Below, one piece after another: positions 8,634 through 17,162 of a stretch of 64,000 bases of DNA; within the stretch, counting starts at the first letter, position 1; each line of letters opens with the position of its first letter. The position numbers and the translations under genes were made by a program. The notes below the pieces were generated by a model. The model saw only the letters and a program-made list of their open reading frames with translations. It did not search any database and was not told the DNA's origin. The stretch spans positions 1,612,001 to 1,676,000 of the forward strand of contig NZ_CP116936.1 of the NCBI RefSeq assembly GCF_028475105.1, given 5' to 3'. Source of the stretch: Micromonospora sp. LH3U1. Lineage in GTDB: Bacteria > Actinomycetota > Actinomycetes > Mycobacteriales > Micromonosporaceae.

Positions 8634-10138
8634 TGGGCGCGCTGGTGCCGCTGCCGGTGGTGGTGCCGCTGCTCGGTGCGGCGCTGACCCTGCTGCTGGC
8701 CGCGCAGCCCCGGCTCCAGCGCTCGGTCAGCGTGCTCTGCCTGAGCGGCACCTTCGTCGTGGCGGTGCTGCTGCTGGTCCAGGCGTACCGGTACGGGCCG
8801 GTGGTGGTGGCCGTCGGCGCGTGGTCGGCACCGGTCGGCATCGTGCTGGTCGCCGATCAGCTCGCCGCGCTGATGGTGGTGGTCTCCTCGGCGGTGACCC
8901 TCTGCGTGCTGCTGTACTCGATCGGTCAGGGGCGCAGCGAGACGAGCGAGACCACGCCGGTGGTGATCTTCCACCCGACGTACCTGGTGCTCACCGCGGG
9001 TGTCACCAACGCGTTCCTGGCTGGTGACCTGTTCAACCTCTTCGTCGGCTTCGAGATCCTGTTGGCTGCCAGCTTCGTGTTGATCACGTTGGGGGGCACC
9101 GAGACCCGGATCCGGACCGGGTCGACGTACGTGGTGGTCAGCATCCTCTCCTCGATGATCTTCCTGACGGCGGTCGGCCTGGTGTACGCAGCCACCGGCA
9201 CGCTCAATCTGGCTCAGCTCGCCCAGCGCCTCGACGACCTGCCCGGCGACGTCCGACTGGCCCTGGAACTGATGTTGCTGCTGGCCTTTGCGATCAAGGC
9301 GGCGGTCTTCCCACTGTCGGCGTGGCTGCCGGACAGCTATCCCACCGCGCCCGCCCCGGTCACCGCCGTCTTCGCGGGTCTGCTCACCAAGGTCGGCGTC
9401 TACGCGATCATCCGTACCGAGACGTTGCTCTTTCCCGGTGGGCAGGCCGATGGGCTGCTCATGGTCGTCGCCGGGCTGACCATGGTGGTCGGCATCCTCG
9501 GCGCGGTGGCGCAGTCCGATCTGAAGCGGCTCTTCTCGTTCACCCTGGTCAGCCACATCGGCTACATGATCTTCGGCGTGGCGTTGAGCACCGCCGCCGG
9601 GCTCTCCGGCGCGATCTTCTACGTGGTGCACCACATCACCATCCAGACCACGCTGTTCCTCGTCGCCGGGCTGGTCGAGGAGCGCGCCGGCAGCACCGAC
9701 CTGCGCCGCATCGGCGGGCTGGCCCGGGTGGCACCACTGCTCGGTGTGCTGTTCTTCGTCCCGGCCATGAACCTCGCCGGGGTGCCGCCGTTCTCCGGTT
9801 TCCTCGGCAAGCTCGGCCTGCTCCAGGCCGGGGTGGCGGTCGGCGGGCCGCTGCCCGGGGTGCTGGTCGCGGCTGGCACGCTGACCAGCCTGCTCACCCT
9901 GTACGTGGCGTCCCGGGTGTGGAACATCGCCTTCTGGCGTGCGCCCCGCCTGGCCACCAGCGAGCCGGCCGTCCGGCTGCCGAGGCTGATGGTCGGGGCC
10001 ACCGTGGCCCTGGTCGCCATCGGGGTGGCGTTGACCGTGCTGGCCGGTCCGCTCTTCGACGTCACCGCCGACGCGGCGGCCGACCTGCGCCTGCGTACCC
10101 CGTACGTGCGTGCCGTGCTGCCGGACGGCGTGCCGTGA
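8633..10138 (+). CDS. mrpD: Mrp antiporter subunit D
   Basis: 501-residue NuoM/NuoN-like antiporter subunit with about 14 membrane helices. Diagnostic stretches include FNLFVGFEILLAASFVLITLG, the conserved Lys segment FAIKAAVFPLSAWLPDSYPT and AQSDLKRLFSFTLVSHIGYM. Together with MrpA it forms the ion-translocating modules. Start ATG 8633 overlaps the mrpC TGA; an in-frame GTG one codon earlier (8630) is an alternative. The 3' end overlaps mrpE by GTGA (10135-10138). Confidence 0.93.
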   Translation: MGALVPLPVVVPLLGAALTLLLAAQPRLQRSVSVLCLSGTFVVAVLLLVQAYRYGPVVVAVGAWSAPVGIVLVADQLAALMVVVSSAVTLCVLLYSIGQGRSETSETTPVVIFHPTYLVLTAGVTNAFLAGDLFNLFVGFEILLAASFVLITLGGTETRIRTGSTYVVVSILSSMIFLTAVGLVYAATGTLNLAQLAQRLDDLPGDVRLALELMLLLAFAIKAAVFPLSAWLPDSYPTAPAPVTAVFAGLLTKVGVYAIIRTETLLFPGGQADGLLMVVAGLTMVVGILGAVAQSDLKRLFSFTLVSHIGYMIFGVALSTAAGLSGAIFYVVHHITIQTTLFLVAGLVEERAGSTDLRRIGGLARVAPLLGVLFFVPAMNLAGVPPFSGFLGKLGLLQAGVAVGGPLPGVLVAAGTLTSLLTLYVASRVWNIAFWRAPRLATSEPAVRLPRLMVGATVALVAIGVALTVLAGPLFDVTADAAADLRLRTPYVRAVLPDGVP

Positions 10139-10746
10139 CCGGCCCGCCCGAGACGGCGCGCGACGCCGCCGGGCCGGGGGCGTCCGGGCGCGGCCGGCCT
10201 GGGCGCTGGCGGGACCAGGTGGTGGCGCTCGGGTGGCTGCTGGTCGTCTGGAACCTGCTCTGGGGCGACATCAACTGGGCCAATCTGATCGGCGGCCTGC
10301 TGGTGGGCGGCGCGGTGCTGGTCTTCTTTCCGCTGCCGGCGGTCAGCTTCGGTGGGCGGCTGCGGCCCCGGGCGCTGCTGGTGTTCGCGGTCCGGTTCGC
10401 TGTGGAGCTGGTCAGCGCGAGTCTGCACGTCGCCCGGATCGCCGTGCAGCCCGGCTACCGGCCGCGCGGGGCGATCATCGCGGTCCAGTTACGGGTGCCC
10501 ACCGACCTGAACCTGGCGCTCACCGCCGAGGCCGTCTCGTTGGTGCCGGGCACGCTGATCCTCGAGGTGGACCGGGACTCCGGAACGCTCTACCTGCACG
10601 TGCTGGACACCCACGGGCCGGCGGACCTGGACGTGGCCCGGGAACGCACCCACGCCGTCGAGCGGCGCATCGTCCGCGCGGTGGGCTCCAGCGCCGAACT
10701 GCGCCGCCTCGAGACCGACTCATCCGAGAAGGGAACCCGCCCGTGA
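10135..10746 (+). CDS. mrpE: Mrp antiporter subunit E
   Basis: 203-residue MrpE. A cytoplasmic Arg/Gly-rich N-terminus of about 25 residues is followed by two closely spaced helices (LGWLLVVWNLLWGD to GGLLVGGAVLVFF), then the family segment with SLVPGTLILEVD and a soluble C-terminal tail. MrpE is needed for assembly or stability of the complex in other bacteria. GTG 10135 overlaps the mrpD stop and TGA 10744-10746 overlaps mrpF's GTG. The strictly repeated GTGA couplings suggest that C to G are made in fixed ratios. Confidence 0.9.
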   Translation: MTGPPETARDAAGPGASGRGRPGRWRDQVVALGWLLVVWNLLWGDINWANLIGGLLVGGAVLVFFPLPAVSFGGRLRPRALLVFAVRFAVELVSASLHVARIAVQPGYRPRGAIIAVQLRVPTDLNLALTAEAVSLVPGTLILEVDRDSGTLYLHVLDTHGPADLDVARERTHAVERRIVRAVGSSAELRRLETDSSEKGTRP

Positions 10747-11006
10747 CCACGTTCCTGGCCGCCGTCCTCACCGTTCTGCTGTCGGTGACCGCGCTCCTCG
10801 CGCTGGCCCGCCTCTACCGTGGCCCGTCGCTGGTGGACCGGGTGATCGCCGCGGACATGCTGCTCGCCACCATGGTCGGCGCGGTCGGCGCCGAAGCCGC
10901 GGTGAATCGGCACGCCACCACACTGCCCGTGCTGGTGGTGCTCTCCCTGCTCGGCTTCGTGGGCTCGGTGTCGCTGGTCCGCTTCGCTGTCCGGGAGCAG
11001 CAGTGA
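10743..11006 (+). CDS. mrpF: Mrp antiporter subunit F
   Basis: 87-residue membrane protein with three helices (about 3-22, 33-52, 60-80) and the MrpF signature RGPSLVDRVIAADMLL. It begins at GTG 10743 inside the mrpE stop and ends overlapping mrpG by GTGA (11003-11006). It is a small subunit of the antiporter membrane complex. Length and order match the standard C-D-E-F-G arrangement. Confidence 0.92.
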   Translation: MTTFLAAVLTVLLSVTALLALARLYRGPSLVDRVIAADMLLATMVGAVGAEAAVNRHATTLPVLVVLSLLGFVGSVSLVRFAVREQQ

Positions 11007-11365
11007 TCGCGACGATCGCGGACTGGCTCGGCGCCGGTTGTCTGGTGGCCGGCGCGCTGCTCGGCCTAGCCGCCGGGATCGGCGTGCTGCGTTTCCCGGA
11101 CGCGCTGTCCCGCATGCACGCGGCCACCAAGCCGCAGGTGCTCGGGGTGCTCCTGCTGCTGCTGGGCATCGCGTTGCGGCTGCGGTCTCCGGCGGATCTG
11201 GGCATGATCCTGCTGGTGGCGGTCTTCCAGTTGGCGACCGCGCCGGTCGCGGCCCAGATGATCGGGCGGGCCGCGTACCGGTCGGGCCGGCTCGACCGGA
11301 GCCTGCTCGACGCCGATGAGCTGGCCGAACGCGGATCGGAAGGTGGGTCGGCGGGACCGGCGTGA
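11003..11365 (+). CDS. mrpG: Mrp antiporter subunit G
   Basis: 120-residue last subunit of the Mrp complex. Three helices are visible (about 6-26, 42-60, 66-90) with the typical segment LRFPDALSRMHAATKPQVLG, followed by a short charged tail. The GTG at 11003 overlaps the mrpF stop. The operon ends here; 182 bp separate it from the next gene, whose own promoter-like sequence is seen at 11441-11446. Confidence 0.92.
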   Translation: MIATIADWLGAGCLVAGALLGLAAGIGVLRFPDALSRMHAATKPQVLGVLLLLLGIALRLRSPADLGMILLVAVFQLATAPVAAQMIGRAAYRSGRLDRSLLDADELAERGSEGGSAGPA

Positions 11366-11440
11366 CGACCCGGGCGTGGCGGGTGAACCGGACGAAATGC
11401 TCCTTCGGCCCACCCCCAGCGGAGTCCCAGCCGACGCCGA

Positions 11441-11446
11441 TAAAAT
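11441..11446 (+). promoter_or_regulatory. -10 element for a leaderless transcript
   Basis: TAAAAT, a very good actinobacterial -10 hexamer, lies exactly 6 nt before the ATG at 11453. That is the spacing of leaderless mRNAs, where transcription begins at the A of the start codon. No convincing -35 is visible. It would transcribe the 11453 upstream ORF and the two CNNM/CBS genes. Confidence 0.5.
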
Positions 11447-11452
11447 AGAGGC

Positions 11453-11554
11453 ATGATCGACTCCTCTGCCCAGGAGGGCAGCAGTAGCCAGCCGGGTCGT
11501 GCCCGGCATATCCCCGTATCGACGACCCCGGGAGCCCTGAGCAACCCGTGTTGA
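11453..11554 (+). CDS. Upstream ORF overlapping the CNNM/CorC gene start
   Basis: 33-codon ORF beginning MIDSSAQEGSSSQ, rich in Ser and ending ALSNPC. Its ATG sits 6 nt after the -10 hexamer, so it probably begins the transcript. It ends with TGA at 11552-11554, four bases past the GTG (11548-11550) of the next gene in another frame. That placement fits a translational-coupling or regulatory leader peptide. No homology recognised; whether it is translated is inference. Confidence 0.4.
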   Translation: MIDSSAQEGSSSQPGRARHIPVSTTPGALSNPC

Positions 11555-12903
11555 TCGTCGTTGGTCTCCTTCTGATCATCGTGCTCACTGCCGCCACCGG
11601 ATACTTCGTGGCGCAGGAGTTCGGCTACGTCGCCGTGGACCGGGGCAAGCTGCGCCAGCTCGCCGATGACGGCGATCCGGCCGCCGCCCGGGCCCTGACC
11701 GTCACCAGTCGCCTCTCCTTCATGCTCTCCGGCGCCCAACTCGGCATCACCGTCACCGCCCTGCTGGTCGGCTACGTCGCCGAGCCGTTCCTCGGCGGTG
11801 GCCTCGCCGACCTGCTCGGCGTGGCCGGCGTCAGCGAGGCGATCAGTTTGCCGCTGTCGGTGGCGTTGGCCCTGGTCATCGCCACCATCGTGCAGATGGT
11901 CCTCGGCGAGCTGGCCCCGAAGAACCTGGCCATCGCGCGGGCCGAGCAACTGGCCCGGGCGCTGAGCCGGTCCACCCTGATCTACCTGGCCGTCGCCGGG
12001 CCGCTGATCCACCTCTTCGACCGGGCATCCGTACGTCTGCTGCGCCGGTTCGGCATCGAACCGATCGAGGAACTGCCCAGCGGCGCCACCCCGGCGGACC
12101 TGGAACAGATCATCGCCGAGTCCCGCGAGGAGGGCAGCCTCGACGCCGAGATGTCCACGCTGCTCGACCGAGGTCTGGACTTCCGTGAGCTGACCGCCGG
12201 CGAGGCCATGGTGCCCCGGGTCGACGTGCACACCGTACGGGCGCACGAACCGGTCAGCCGGGTGGTCGAGCTGCTGGACACCGGCCACTCCCGCTTCCCG
12301 GTACGCGGTACGGAGGGCGTCGACGACCTGATCGGCGTCGTCGGCATCGCCGACGTGCTCGGCGTACCCCCGGGGGACCGGGCCACCACCCCGGTGAGTG
12401 CGGTGGCCGGGCCACCGCTGCTCGTACCGGAGACGTTGCCCCTGCCCACCGTCCTCGACCGCCTGCGGTCCGGGCACCGGCAGATGGCCTGCGTGGTCGA
12501 CGAGTACGGCGGCTTCGCCGGCGTGATCACGCTGGAGGACATCGCCGAGGAGCTGGTCGGCCCGATCCGGGACGAGGACGACCCACCTGATCGGGCACCG
12601 GCCCGGCAGGACGACGGGTCCTGGGTGGTGCCGGCCCGCTGGCGGATCGACGAGGTCGCCGACAGCACCGGCATCGCACTGCCCGAGGCCCCGGAGTACG
12701 ACACGCTGTCCGGGTTGGTGATGCGGGAGCTGGGCCGGGTGCCGGAGGTCGGTGACCGGCTGGAGATCATCCTGCTGCCCGAGGGCGCAGATGGTGAGGA
12801 CAACGAGGCGGAGCCCCGAGCGCTGGTCGAGGTGCTGGCCGTGGACCGGCATGTGGCCGACTCGGTGCGGCTGCAACTGACCCGACCGGGGGTGACCGCA
12901 TGA
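11548..12903 (+). CDS. CNNM/CorC-family CBS-domain membrane protein
   Basis: 451-residue hemolysin C/CorC-like protein. N-terminal CNNM (DUF21) domain of four helices to about residue 190 with FVAQEFGYVAVDR and MVLGELAPKNLAIARAE. A CBS pair follows at about 205-330 (MVPRVDVHTVRAHEPVSRVVELL, then VVDEYGGFAGVITLEDIAEELVG with a gap in the family pattern), and a CorC/HlyC transporter-associated domain at about 345-430. Homologues are implicated in Mg2+/Co2+ handling. GTG 11548 lies behind GGGAG at 11530-11534, rather far, so coupling to the upstream ORF may matter. The stop overlaps the next paralogous gene (ATGA). Confidence 0.88.
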   Translation: MLIVVGLLLIIVLTAATGYFVAQEFGYVAVDRGKLRQLADDGDPAAARALTVTSRLSFMLSGAQLGITVTALLVGYVAEPFLGGGLADLLGVAGVSEAISLPLSVALALVIATIVQMVLGELAPKNLAIARAEQLARALSRSTLIYLAVAGPLIHLFDRASVRLLRRFGIEPIEELPSGATPADLEQIIAESREEGSLDAEMSTLLDRGLDFRELTAGEAMVPRVDVHTVRAHEPVSRVVELLDTGHSRFPVRGTEGVDDLIGVVGIADVLGVPPGDRATTPVSAVAGPPLLVPETLPLPTVLDRLRSGHRQMACVVDEYGGFAGVITLEDIAEELVGPIRDEDDPPDRAPARQDDGSWVVPARWRIDEVADSTGIALPEAPEYDTLSGLVMRELGRVPEVGDRLEIILLPEGADGEDNEAEPRALVEVLAVDRHVADSVRLQLTRPGVTA

Positions 12904-13964
12904 GCCCCGGGATCGCGCTGTTCAGCTCGGTGATCCTGCTGGCGCTGAACGCGTTCTTCGTGGCCGCCGAGTTCGCCCTGGTGGCCAGCAAGCGGTACCG
13001 CCTGGAGCAGGCGGCGGCGAACGGCGGCCGAGCGGCACGCGCCGCGCTGGACGGTGTCCGCGAGCTGTCGCTGATGTTGGCCGGCGCGCAGCTCGGCATC
13101 ACACTGTGCACCCTGGGTCTCGGCGCGCTCGCCGAACCGGCGATCGAACACCTCCTCAGCCCACTGCTGCACGCGGTGGGCCTGCCAGACGCGGCCAGTC
13201 ACATCGTCGCCCTGGTCTTCGCTCTCGCGGTGGTCACCTTCCTGCACCTGGTGGTGGGGGAGATGGCACCGAAGTCGTGGGCGATCACCGACGCCGAGCG
13301 CTCAGCGACGCTGCTCGCGCTGCCGTTCCGCGCCTTCGCCCGGGTGTCCCGGCCGATACTCTCCGCGCTCAACGCCCTGGCCAACGCGATCCTGCGGCTG
13401 TTCGGGGTCAACCAGCAGGATCAGCTCGCCCAGGTGCACGGCCCGGACGAGCTGCGAATCCTGCTGGAGCAGTCCCGTGAGCACGGGCTGCTCGGCGCCG
13501 AGCAGCACCAACTGCTGACCAGCATGTTGGAGTTGCAGGGCACGTCGGTGGCGCAGGTGATGGAACCGTTCGACACCATGGTCACCGTCCGTCGGGGCGA
13601 CCCGGCCGAGCGGATCGAAGAGGTCAGCCGGGACAGCGGTCGGTCCCGGCTGGCGGTGCTGGACGAGGCGGGCGACGTCTGCGGCCTGGTGCACGTCCGG
13701 GAGGCCGTGCGAGTGGTCACCACCGGCCGCGTCGCCACCGCAGGGGAGCTGATGACGCCCGCGTTCACCTTGCCCGCGACGTCCTCGGTCACCGAGGCGG
13801 TCGCGGCGATGCGCGCCCGGCAGTCGCAGCTCGCGTTGGTGCGCAACGGCGGTGGCCCGGCCCGACCGGTCGGCTTCGTGGCCCTGGAGGACCTCCTGGA
13901 GGAGGTCATCGGCGAGTTCGACGACGAGACCGACACGGTGCCGCGCGGGCGGCGGTTGCGCTGA
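12900..13964 (+). CDS. Second CNNM/CBS-domain membrane protein (short form)
   Basis: 354-residue paralogue of the preceding gene. CNNM domain at about 1-185 (FFVAAEFALVASKRYRLEQA, LVVGEMAPKSWAITDAE) and a CBS pair at about 205-335 (VMEPFDTMVTVRRGDPAERI, VGFVALEDLLEEVIGEFDDE). It stops there and lacks the CorC/HlyC C-terminal domain of its neighbour. The paired full-length/short arrangement with a 4-nt overlap is common in actinobacteria and suggests a hetero-oligomer. Presumed role: divalent cation (Mg2+ or Co2+) export or sensing. A strong terminator follows. Confidence 0.88.
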   Translation: MSPGIALFSSVILLALNAFFVAAEFALVASKRYRLEQAAANGGRAARAALDGVRELSLMLAGAQLGITLCTLGLGALAEPAIEHLLSPLLHAVGLPDAASHIVALVFALAVVTFLHLVVGEMAPKSWAITDAERSATLLALPFRAFARVSRPILSALNALANAILRLFGVNQQDQLAQVHGPDELRILLEQSREHGLLGAEQHQLLTSMLELQGTSVAQVMEPFDTMVTVRRGDPAERIEEVSRDSGRSRLAVLDEAGDVCGLVHVREAVRVVTTGRVATAGELMTPAFTLPATSSVTEAVAAMRARQSQLALVRNGGGPARPVGFVALEDLLEEVIGEFDDETDTVPRGRRLR

Positions 13965-13968
13965 GTTG

Positions 13969-14005
13969 CCGACCCGGCCGCGCTGACGCGGTGCGGCCGG
14001 GTCGG
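13969..14005 (+). terminator. Hairpin terminator after the CNNM pair
   Basis: Perfect 13-bp stem CCGACCCGGCCGC / GCGGCCGGGTCGG with an 11-nt loop, starting 4 nt past the stop codon. No T-tract follows, as is usual in high-GC actinomycetes. Confidence 0.75.
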
Positions 14006-14138
14006 CGGGGCAGCGCTGCTCGGCGGGGCAGCGTTGCTCGGTGCGGCTGGGTCGGCGCGGCGGGCTTGAGGTCACCTCGACGGGGTAGGCGCGGCTGGTG
14101 TGGGGCCGGCGGGGTCCCGTCCCGGGAGGGGGCGCGCG

Positions 14139-15068
14139 GTGCGGCTGACGGGGGTGTCCCGGGCGTCCGGCTGGACCGGGCTCACCGTGCAGACCACGCT
14201 CCCCAACCCGAGCACCCGACCGGGCCTGCGCCTGCCGGGGCGGGTGACCCTCGAGGCCGGGCCGGAGGACGTGCTGGTTCGGCACATCCGGCTCGGCCTC
14301 GTCACCACTGTCGAGCCGGACGACCCGGCCGCGGCCCGGCGCCTCATGCAGTTCCACCACCTGCCGATCGCCGGCCGGTTCGTCGTACCGGCCGGCCGGC
14401 GGCGGGCCGTCGACTTCGCGTTGCCGCTGCCGTGGGAGACGCCGGTGACGATCTTCGGTGGGGTGCCGCTGCTGAGCCTGCGGATGGGTCTGCGTACCGA
14501 GGTGTCCGTCGACCCCGATCTTGATCAGGGGGCCATGGTGCCGGTCTTCGTGCACCCGATCCCCACCCAGCAGCACGTGCTGGCGGCGCTGGACACGCTG
14601 GGTTTCATGATCCGCCAGGCCGGGTTGCAGGAGGGCGGGCTGCCCGGGGTGGAACACACCCTGCCGCTGCACCAGCGCTGGGGCTACTGGGTGGGGCCGC
14701 TCTACGCCGGCCCGATCACCGAGCTGGAGGTGATCTTCGTGACCAACTCGGCGGGCCTGGAGGTGATCCTCTGGATGGATCGCCGGCTGGCACTGGCCGG
14801 GATCACCCACCAGAGCATCAGCCGGTTCCGGCTCTGGCACGCGGACGCCGACCGGCGGGACTGGGTCGCCACCGTGGACGGGTGGATCCGCCGGGCGATC
14901 AACCGGCACGCCGCCGCGGCCGCGCACGCCGACTGGTCCGCGCAGATCACCGGGTCCGCCCACGTCAGCCGCCATCCCGACGAGCCGATCCGGCCCGGCT
15001 ACGGACTAGGCGGCACCGCCGGAGGCGCAGGAATCGGCGGCGGCGGCTCCGGCGGCGACGGCACCTAA
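14139..15068 (+). CDS. Spo0M-like sporulation control protein
   Basis: 309-residue arrestin-fold protein of the Spo0M family (SpoOM domain across about residues 1-235). Family features seen: GVSRASGWTGLTVQTTLPNP near the N-terminus, the RLMQFHHLPIAGRFVVPAG region and the GLRTEVSVDPDLDQGAMVPV stretch. The C-terminal 40 residues become Gly/Ser-rich and are probably disordered. In Bacillus, Spo0M influences entry into sporulation and cell morphology; a link to aerial growth here is inference. GTG 14139 is chosen because GGGAGGG at 14124-14130 sits 8 nt upstream; an in-frame GTG at 14100 has no such site. Single gene with its own terminator-like element downstream. Confidence 0.82.
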   Translation: MRLTGVSRASGWTGLTVQTTLPNPSTRPGLRLPGRVTLEAGPEDVLVRHIRLGLVTTVEPDDPAAARRLMQFHHLPIAGRFVVPAGRRRAVDFALPLPWETPVTIFGGVPLLSLRMGLRTEVSVDPDLDQGAMVPVFVHPIPTQQHVLAALDTLGFMIRQAGLQEGGLPGVEHTLPLHQRWGYWVGPLYAGPITELEVIFVTNSAGLEVILWMDRRLALAGITHQSISRFRLWHADADRRDWVATVDGWIRRAINRHAAAAAHADWSAQITGSAHVSRHPDEPIRPGYGLGGTAGGAGIGGGGSGGDGT

Positions 15069-15098
15069 CCCCACCCCCACCCCGCCCCCGCCCGCCCC

Positions 15099-15175
15099 CG
15101 TCGATCATGGAGTTGTGGTGGGATGAATATCCGGTATTGCGCCTTTTGCGAGGCACCACAAGTCCATGATCGACG
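15099..15175. repeat. Dispersed GATC palindrome, family A copy 1
   Basis: Arms TCGATCATGGAGTTGTGGTG (15101-15120) and its reverse complement at 15154-15173 with one mismatch; the match extends outward by CG. Smaller hairpins lie inside (GGAT-gaat-ATCC and GCCT-tttgcg-AGGC). A C-rich tract precedes it (15069-15100). The same left arm recurs at 62524. It lies between converging genes and may act as a bidirectional terminator. Confidence 0.85.
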
Positions 15176-15215
15176 CGGACAGCAAGGGGCGTGACGCGTT
15201 TCGGGGGTGGCGGGG

Positions 15216-15887
15216 TTAGCTGGCGCTTGCTGTGGCTAGCTTCAGGCTGAAGGCCAGGAAGAGTGCGGCTATGGCGGTGGTGCCTCCGGCGGCCAGGCGG
15301 CGGCGCTGGCGGAACTGGGTGGCCAGGAAGGTGCCCGCGAAGATCAACGCGGTCAGGTAGAGCGCGCTGGTCACCTGGGCGATCAGCCCGAGCAGCAGGA
15401 ACGACAACGCCGGCCAGGCGTAGCCGGGGTCGACGAACTGGATGAAGAACGAGATGAAGAACAGGATCGCCTTCGGATTCAGCAGGCTGATCACCAACGC
15501 CTTGCGGAACGGGCTGCGCATCGCCGCCGGTTCGGCGGCGTCGATGAGCCGCGGCGTGCTCGGGTCGTTGCGGTCGCGCCAGCGCCGCCAGGCGCCGAGC
15601 AGCATGGTCACCCCGACGTAACCGAGGTACGCGGCACCCGCGTACTTGATCACCATGAACAGCGGCGGGTACGCCTTGAGCAGCGACGCCACTCCGGCGG
15701 CGGAGAGGAACATCAGCACACCGTCGCCGACGAACACCCCACCAGCGGCCCGGTAGCCGACCGCGACGCCCCGCTTGGCCGCGGTGGAGAGCACGAAGAG
15801 TGAGTTTGGTCCGGGCAGCAGGATGATGGCCACGGTGCCCAGTACGTACGTCCAGATGTCGGTGATCCCCAGCACGCCCGCCATCAT
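15216..15887 (-). CDS. LysE/RhtB-family amino-acid exporter
   Basis: 223-residue membrane protein of the LysE/RhtB efflux family, close in form to LeuE. Six helices; diagnostic LPGPNSLFVLSTAAKRG near residue 26 and SLLNPKAILFFISFF near residue 130. Expected to export a neutral or branched-chain amino acid or a derivative by proton exchange. The start ATG at 15887 (or the next codon, 15884) overlaps the stop of the upstream PNPOx-GNAT gene (TGATG), so the two are co-translated. A modifying acetyltransferase upstream of an exporter suggests that the product is exported after modification, which is inference. Confidence 0.87.
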   Translation of the reverse strand: MMAGVLGITDIWTYVLGTVAIILLPGPNSLFVLSTAAKRGVAVGYRAAGGVFVGDGVLMFLSAAGVASLLKAYPPLFMVIKYAGAAYLGYVGVTMLLGAWRRWRDRNDPSTPRLIDAAEPAAMRSPFRKALVISLLNPKAILFFISFFIQFVDPGYAWPALSFLLLGLIAQVTSALYLTALIFAGTFLATQFRQRRRLAAGGTTAIAALFLAFSLKLATASAS

Positions 15888-17128
15888 CACGCCACCGATG
15901 CCGTTCGGCGAAGTCTTTCCCGCAGCCTGGCCTGTGCGTTCGGCCACTCGTCGACGGTCATCGCGTACTGGACGGTGTCCCGCCAGGAGCCGTCCGGGCG
16001 TTGCCGGTGCATCCGCAACACCCCTTCCCGGGAAGCGCCGAGACGTTCGATGGATGCCTGCGAGCGCTCGTTGCGGATGTCGGTGTGCCAGGCCACCCGC
16101 ACCGCGCCCAGCTCGTCGAAGGCCCGGCCGAGCAGCAGTAGCTTGGCCTCGGTGTTGATCCCGGTACGCCACCACGGGCGGCCGAGGAAGGTGTGCCCGA
16201 TCGCCACCGATCGCCGTTCCGGGTCGATCTCGTAGTACGAGGTGGTGCCGACCACCGCCCCGGTGGCCGCGCAGCGCTGCACCCAGGGCGCCCGCTCGCC
16301 GCGGTGCTGTGCGGCCAGCGCGGCGGCGACCACCTCGGCGGTGCCGGCCGGTTCGGTTGGTCGCGCGGCACTGAGGTGCCGCCAGACCTCTTCGTCGTCG
16401 CACGCGGCGTGCAGTTCGTCGGCGTGGGCCAGGTCCAGTGGCTCCAGCAGGACGTGCTCGCCGCGCAGCGGCACCGCGTCGTGCCACGGCGTACGGGCGG
16501 TCCGTAGTGGCGCCGGCAGCGGCGCGGTGACCCCGGCGGCCGGCTCGGGCGGGCCGGCGGTCAGCCGCAGCGGCAGCACCCCGGCCCAGTGCGGCAGGTG
16601 CAGGTCGGCCTCGTCCTCGCGGACGCCACCGGTGCGGGACCGGACCGCCACCTCGCGCAGCGGCAGCGCCAGTACGGCGGTCTCGGCCATCTCCCGCCGG
16701 CTGGGCGGGCGGCTGTCCGTGCTGCGCCCGGCGGCCACCTTCTCCACCAGTGCGGTGAGCATCGCGGTCTTCTCCCGCTCGTCGGTGACCAGTCGGGCGG
16801 TGCCGTGCGCGACCACCGAGCGGTAGTTGGCGCTGTGGTGGAACTGGGAGCGGGCGAGGACCAGCCCGTCGAGCAGGGTCACCGCCACGCAGACCGCCAG
16901 TCCGTCGCCTCGGGCGGCGAGCAGTGGCCGACTGCCGGTCGAGCCGTGCAGGTAGAGCGTGTCGCCGATGCGGACGTGCAGGGTGGGCAGCACGCGCGGC
17001 TCGCCGTCGACGGTGAAGCCGAGCGCACAGGTGTACGCCTCGTCGAGCACGGCGTGCGCGGCGGCAGCGTCGTAGCTCATCCGTTCGCGGGAACGCTTGG
17101 GGATGGTCCGAGCGGTGGGTGGGTACAT
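15887..17128 (-). CDS. PNPOx-like flavin-binding / GNAT acetyltransferase fusion
   Basis: 413-residue two-domain protein. Residues about 18-200 are a pyridoxamine-phosphate-oxidase-like split barrel (AHAVLDEAYTCALGFTVDGE, YLHGSTGSRPLLAARG, FHHSANYRSVVAHGTARLV), typical of FMN- or F420-dependent oxidoreductases. Residues about 225-400 are a RimJ/RimL-type GNAT N-acetyltransferase (SYYEIDPERRSVAIGHTFLG, GINTEAKLLLLGRAFDELGA, IERLGASREGVLRMHRQRPD). ATG 17128 lies behind GGGGCGAG; a second ATG at codon 17 starts MSYDAAAA. It is divergent from the MocR gene across a 34-bp gap holding a palindrome, and translationally coupled to the exporter. Substrates are unknown. Confidence 0.85.
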   Translation of the reverse strand: MYPPTARTIPKRSRERMSYDAAAAHAVLDEAYTCALGFTVDGEPRVLPTLHVRIGDTLYLHGSTGSRPLLAARGDGLAVCVAVTLLDGLVLARSQFHHSANYRSVVAHGTARLVTDEREKTAMLTALVEKVAAGRSTDSRPPSRREMAETAVLALPLREVAVRSRTGGVREDEADLHLPHWAGVLPLRLTAGPPEPAAGVTAPLPAPLRTARTPWHDAVPLRGEHVLLEPLDLAHADELHAACDDEEVWRHLSAARPTEPAGTAEVVAAALAAQHRGERAPWVQRCAATGAVVGTTSYYEIDPERRSVAIGHTFLGRPWWRTGINTEAKLLLLGRAFDELGAVRVAWHTDIRNERSQASIERLGASREGVLRMHRQRPDGSWRDTVQYAMTVDEWPNAQARLRERLRRTASVA

Positions 17129-17138
17129 GCTCGCCCCT

Positions 17139-17152
17139 TTGTTCTAGTACAA
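17139..17152. promoter_or_regulatory. Palindromic operator overlapping the MocR -10 box
   Basis: TTGTTCTAGTACAA, a 14-bp inverted repeat with one mismatched pair, in the 34-bp gap between the divergent genes. It overlaps TACAAT (17148-17153), a good -10 for the + strand gene, which begins at GTG 17163 without a Shine-Dalgarno sequence. A site here could control both directions, the usual arrangement for MocR autoregulation. Confidence 0.5.
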
Positions 17153-17162
17153 TCTCTTATTT

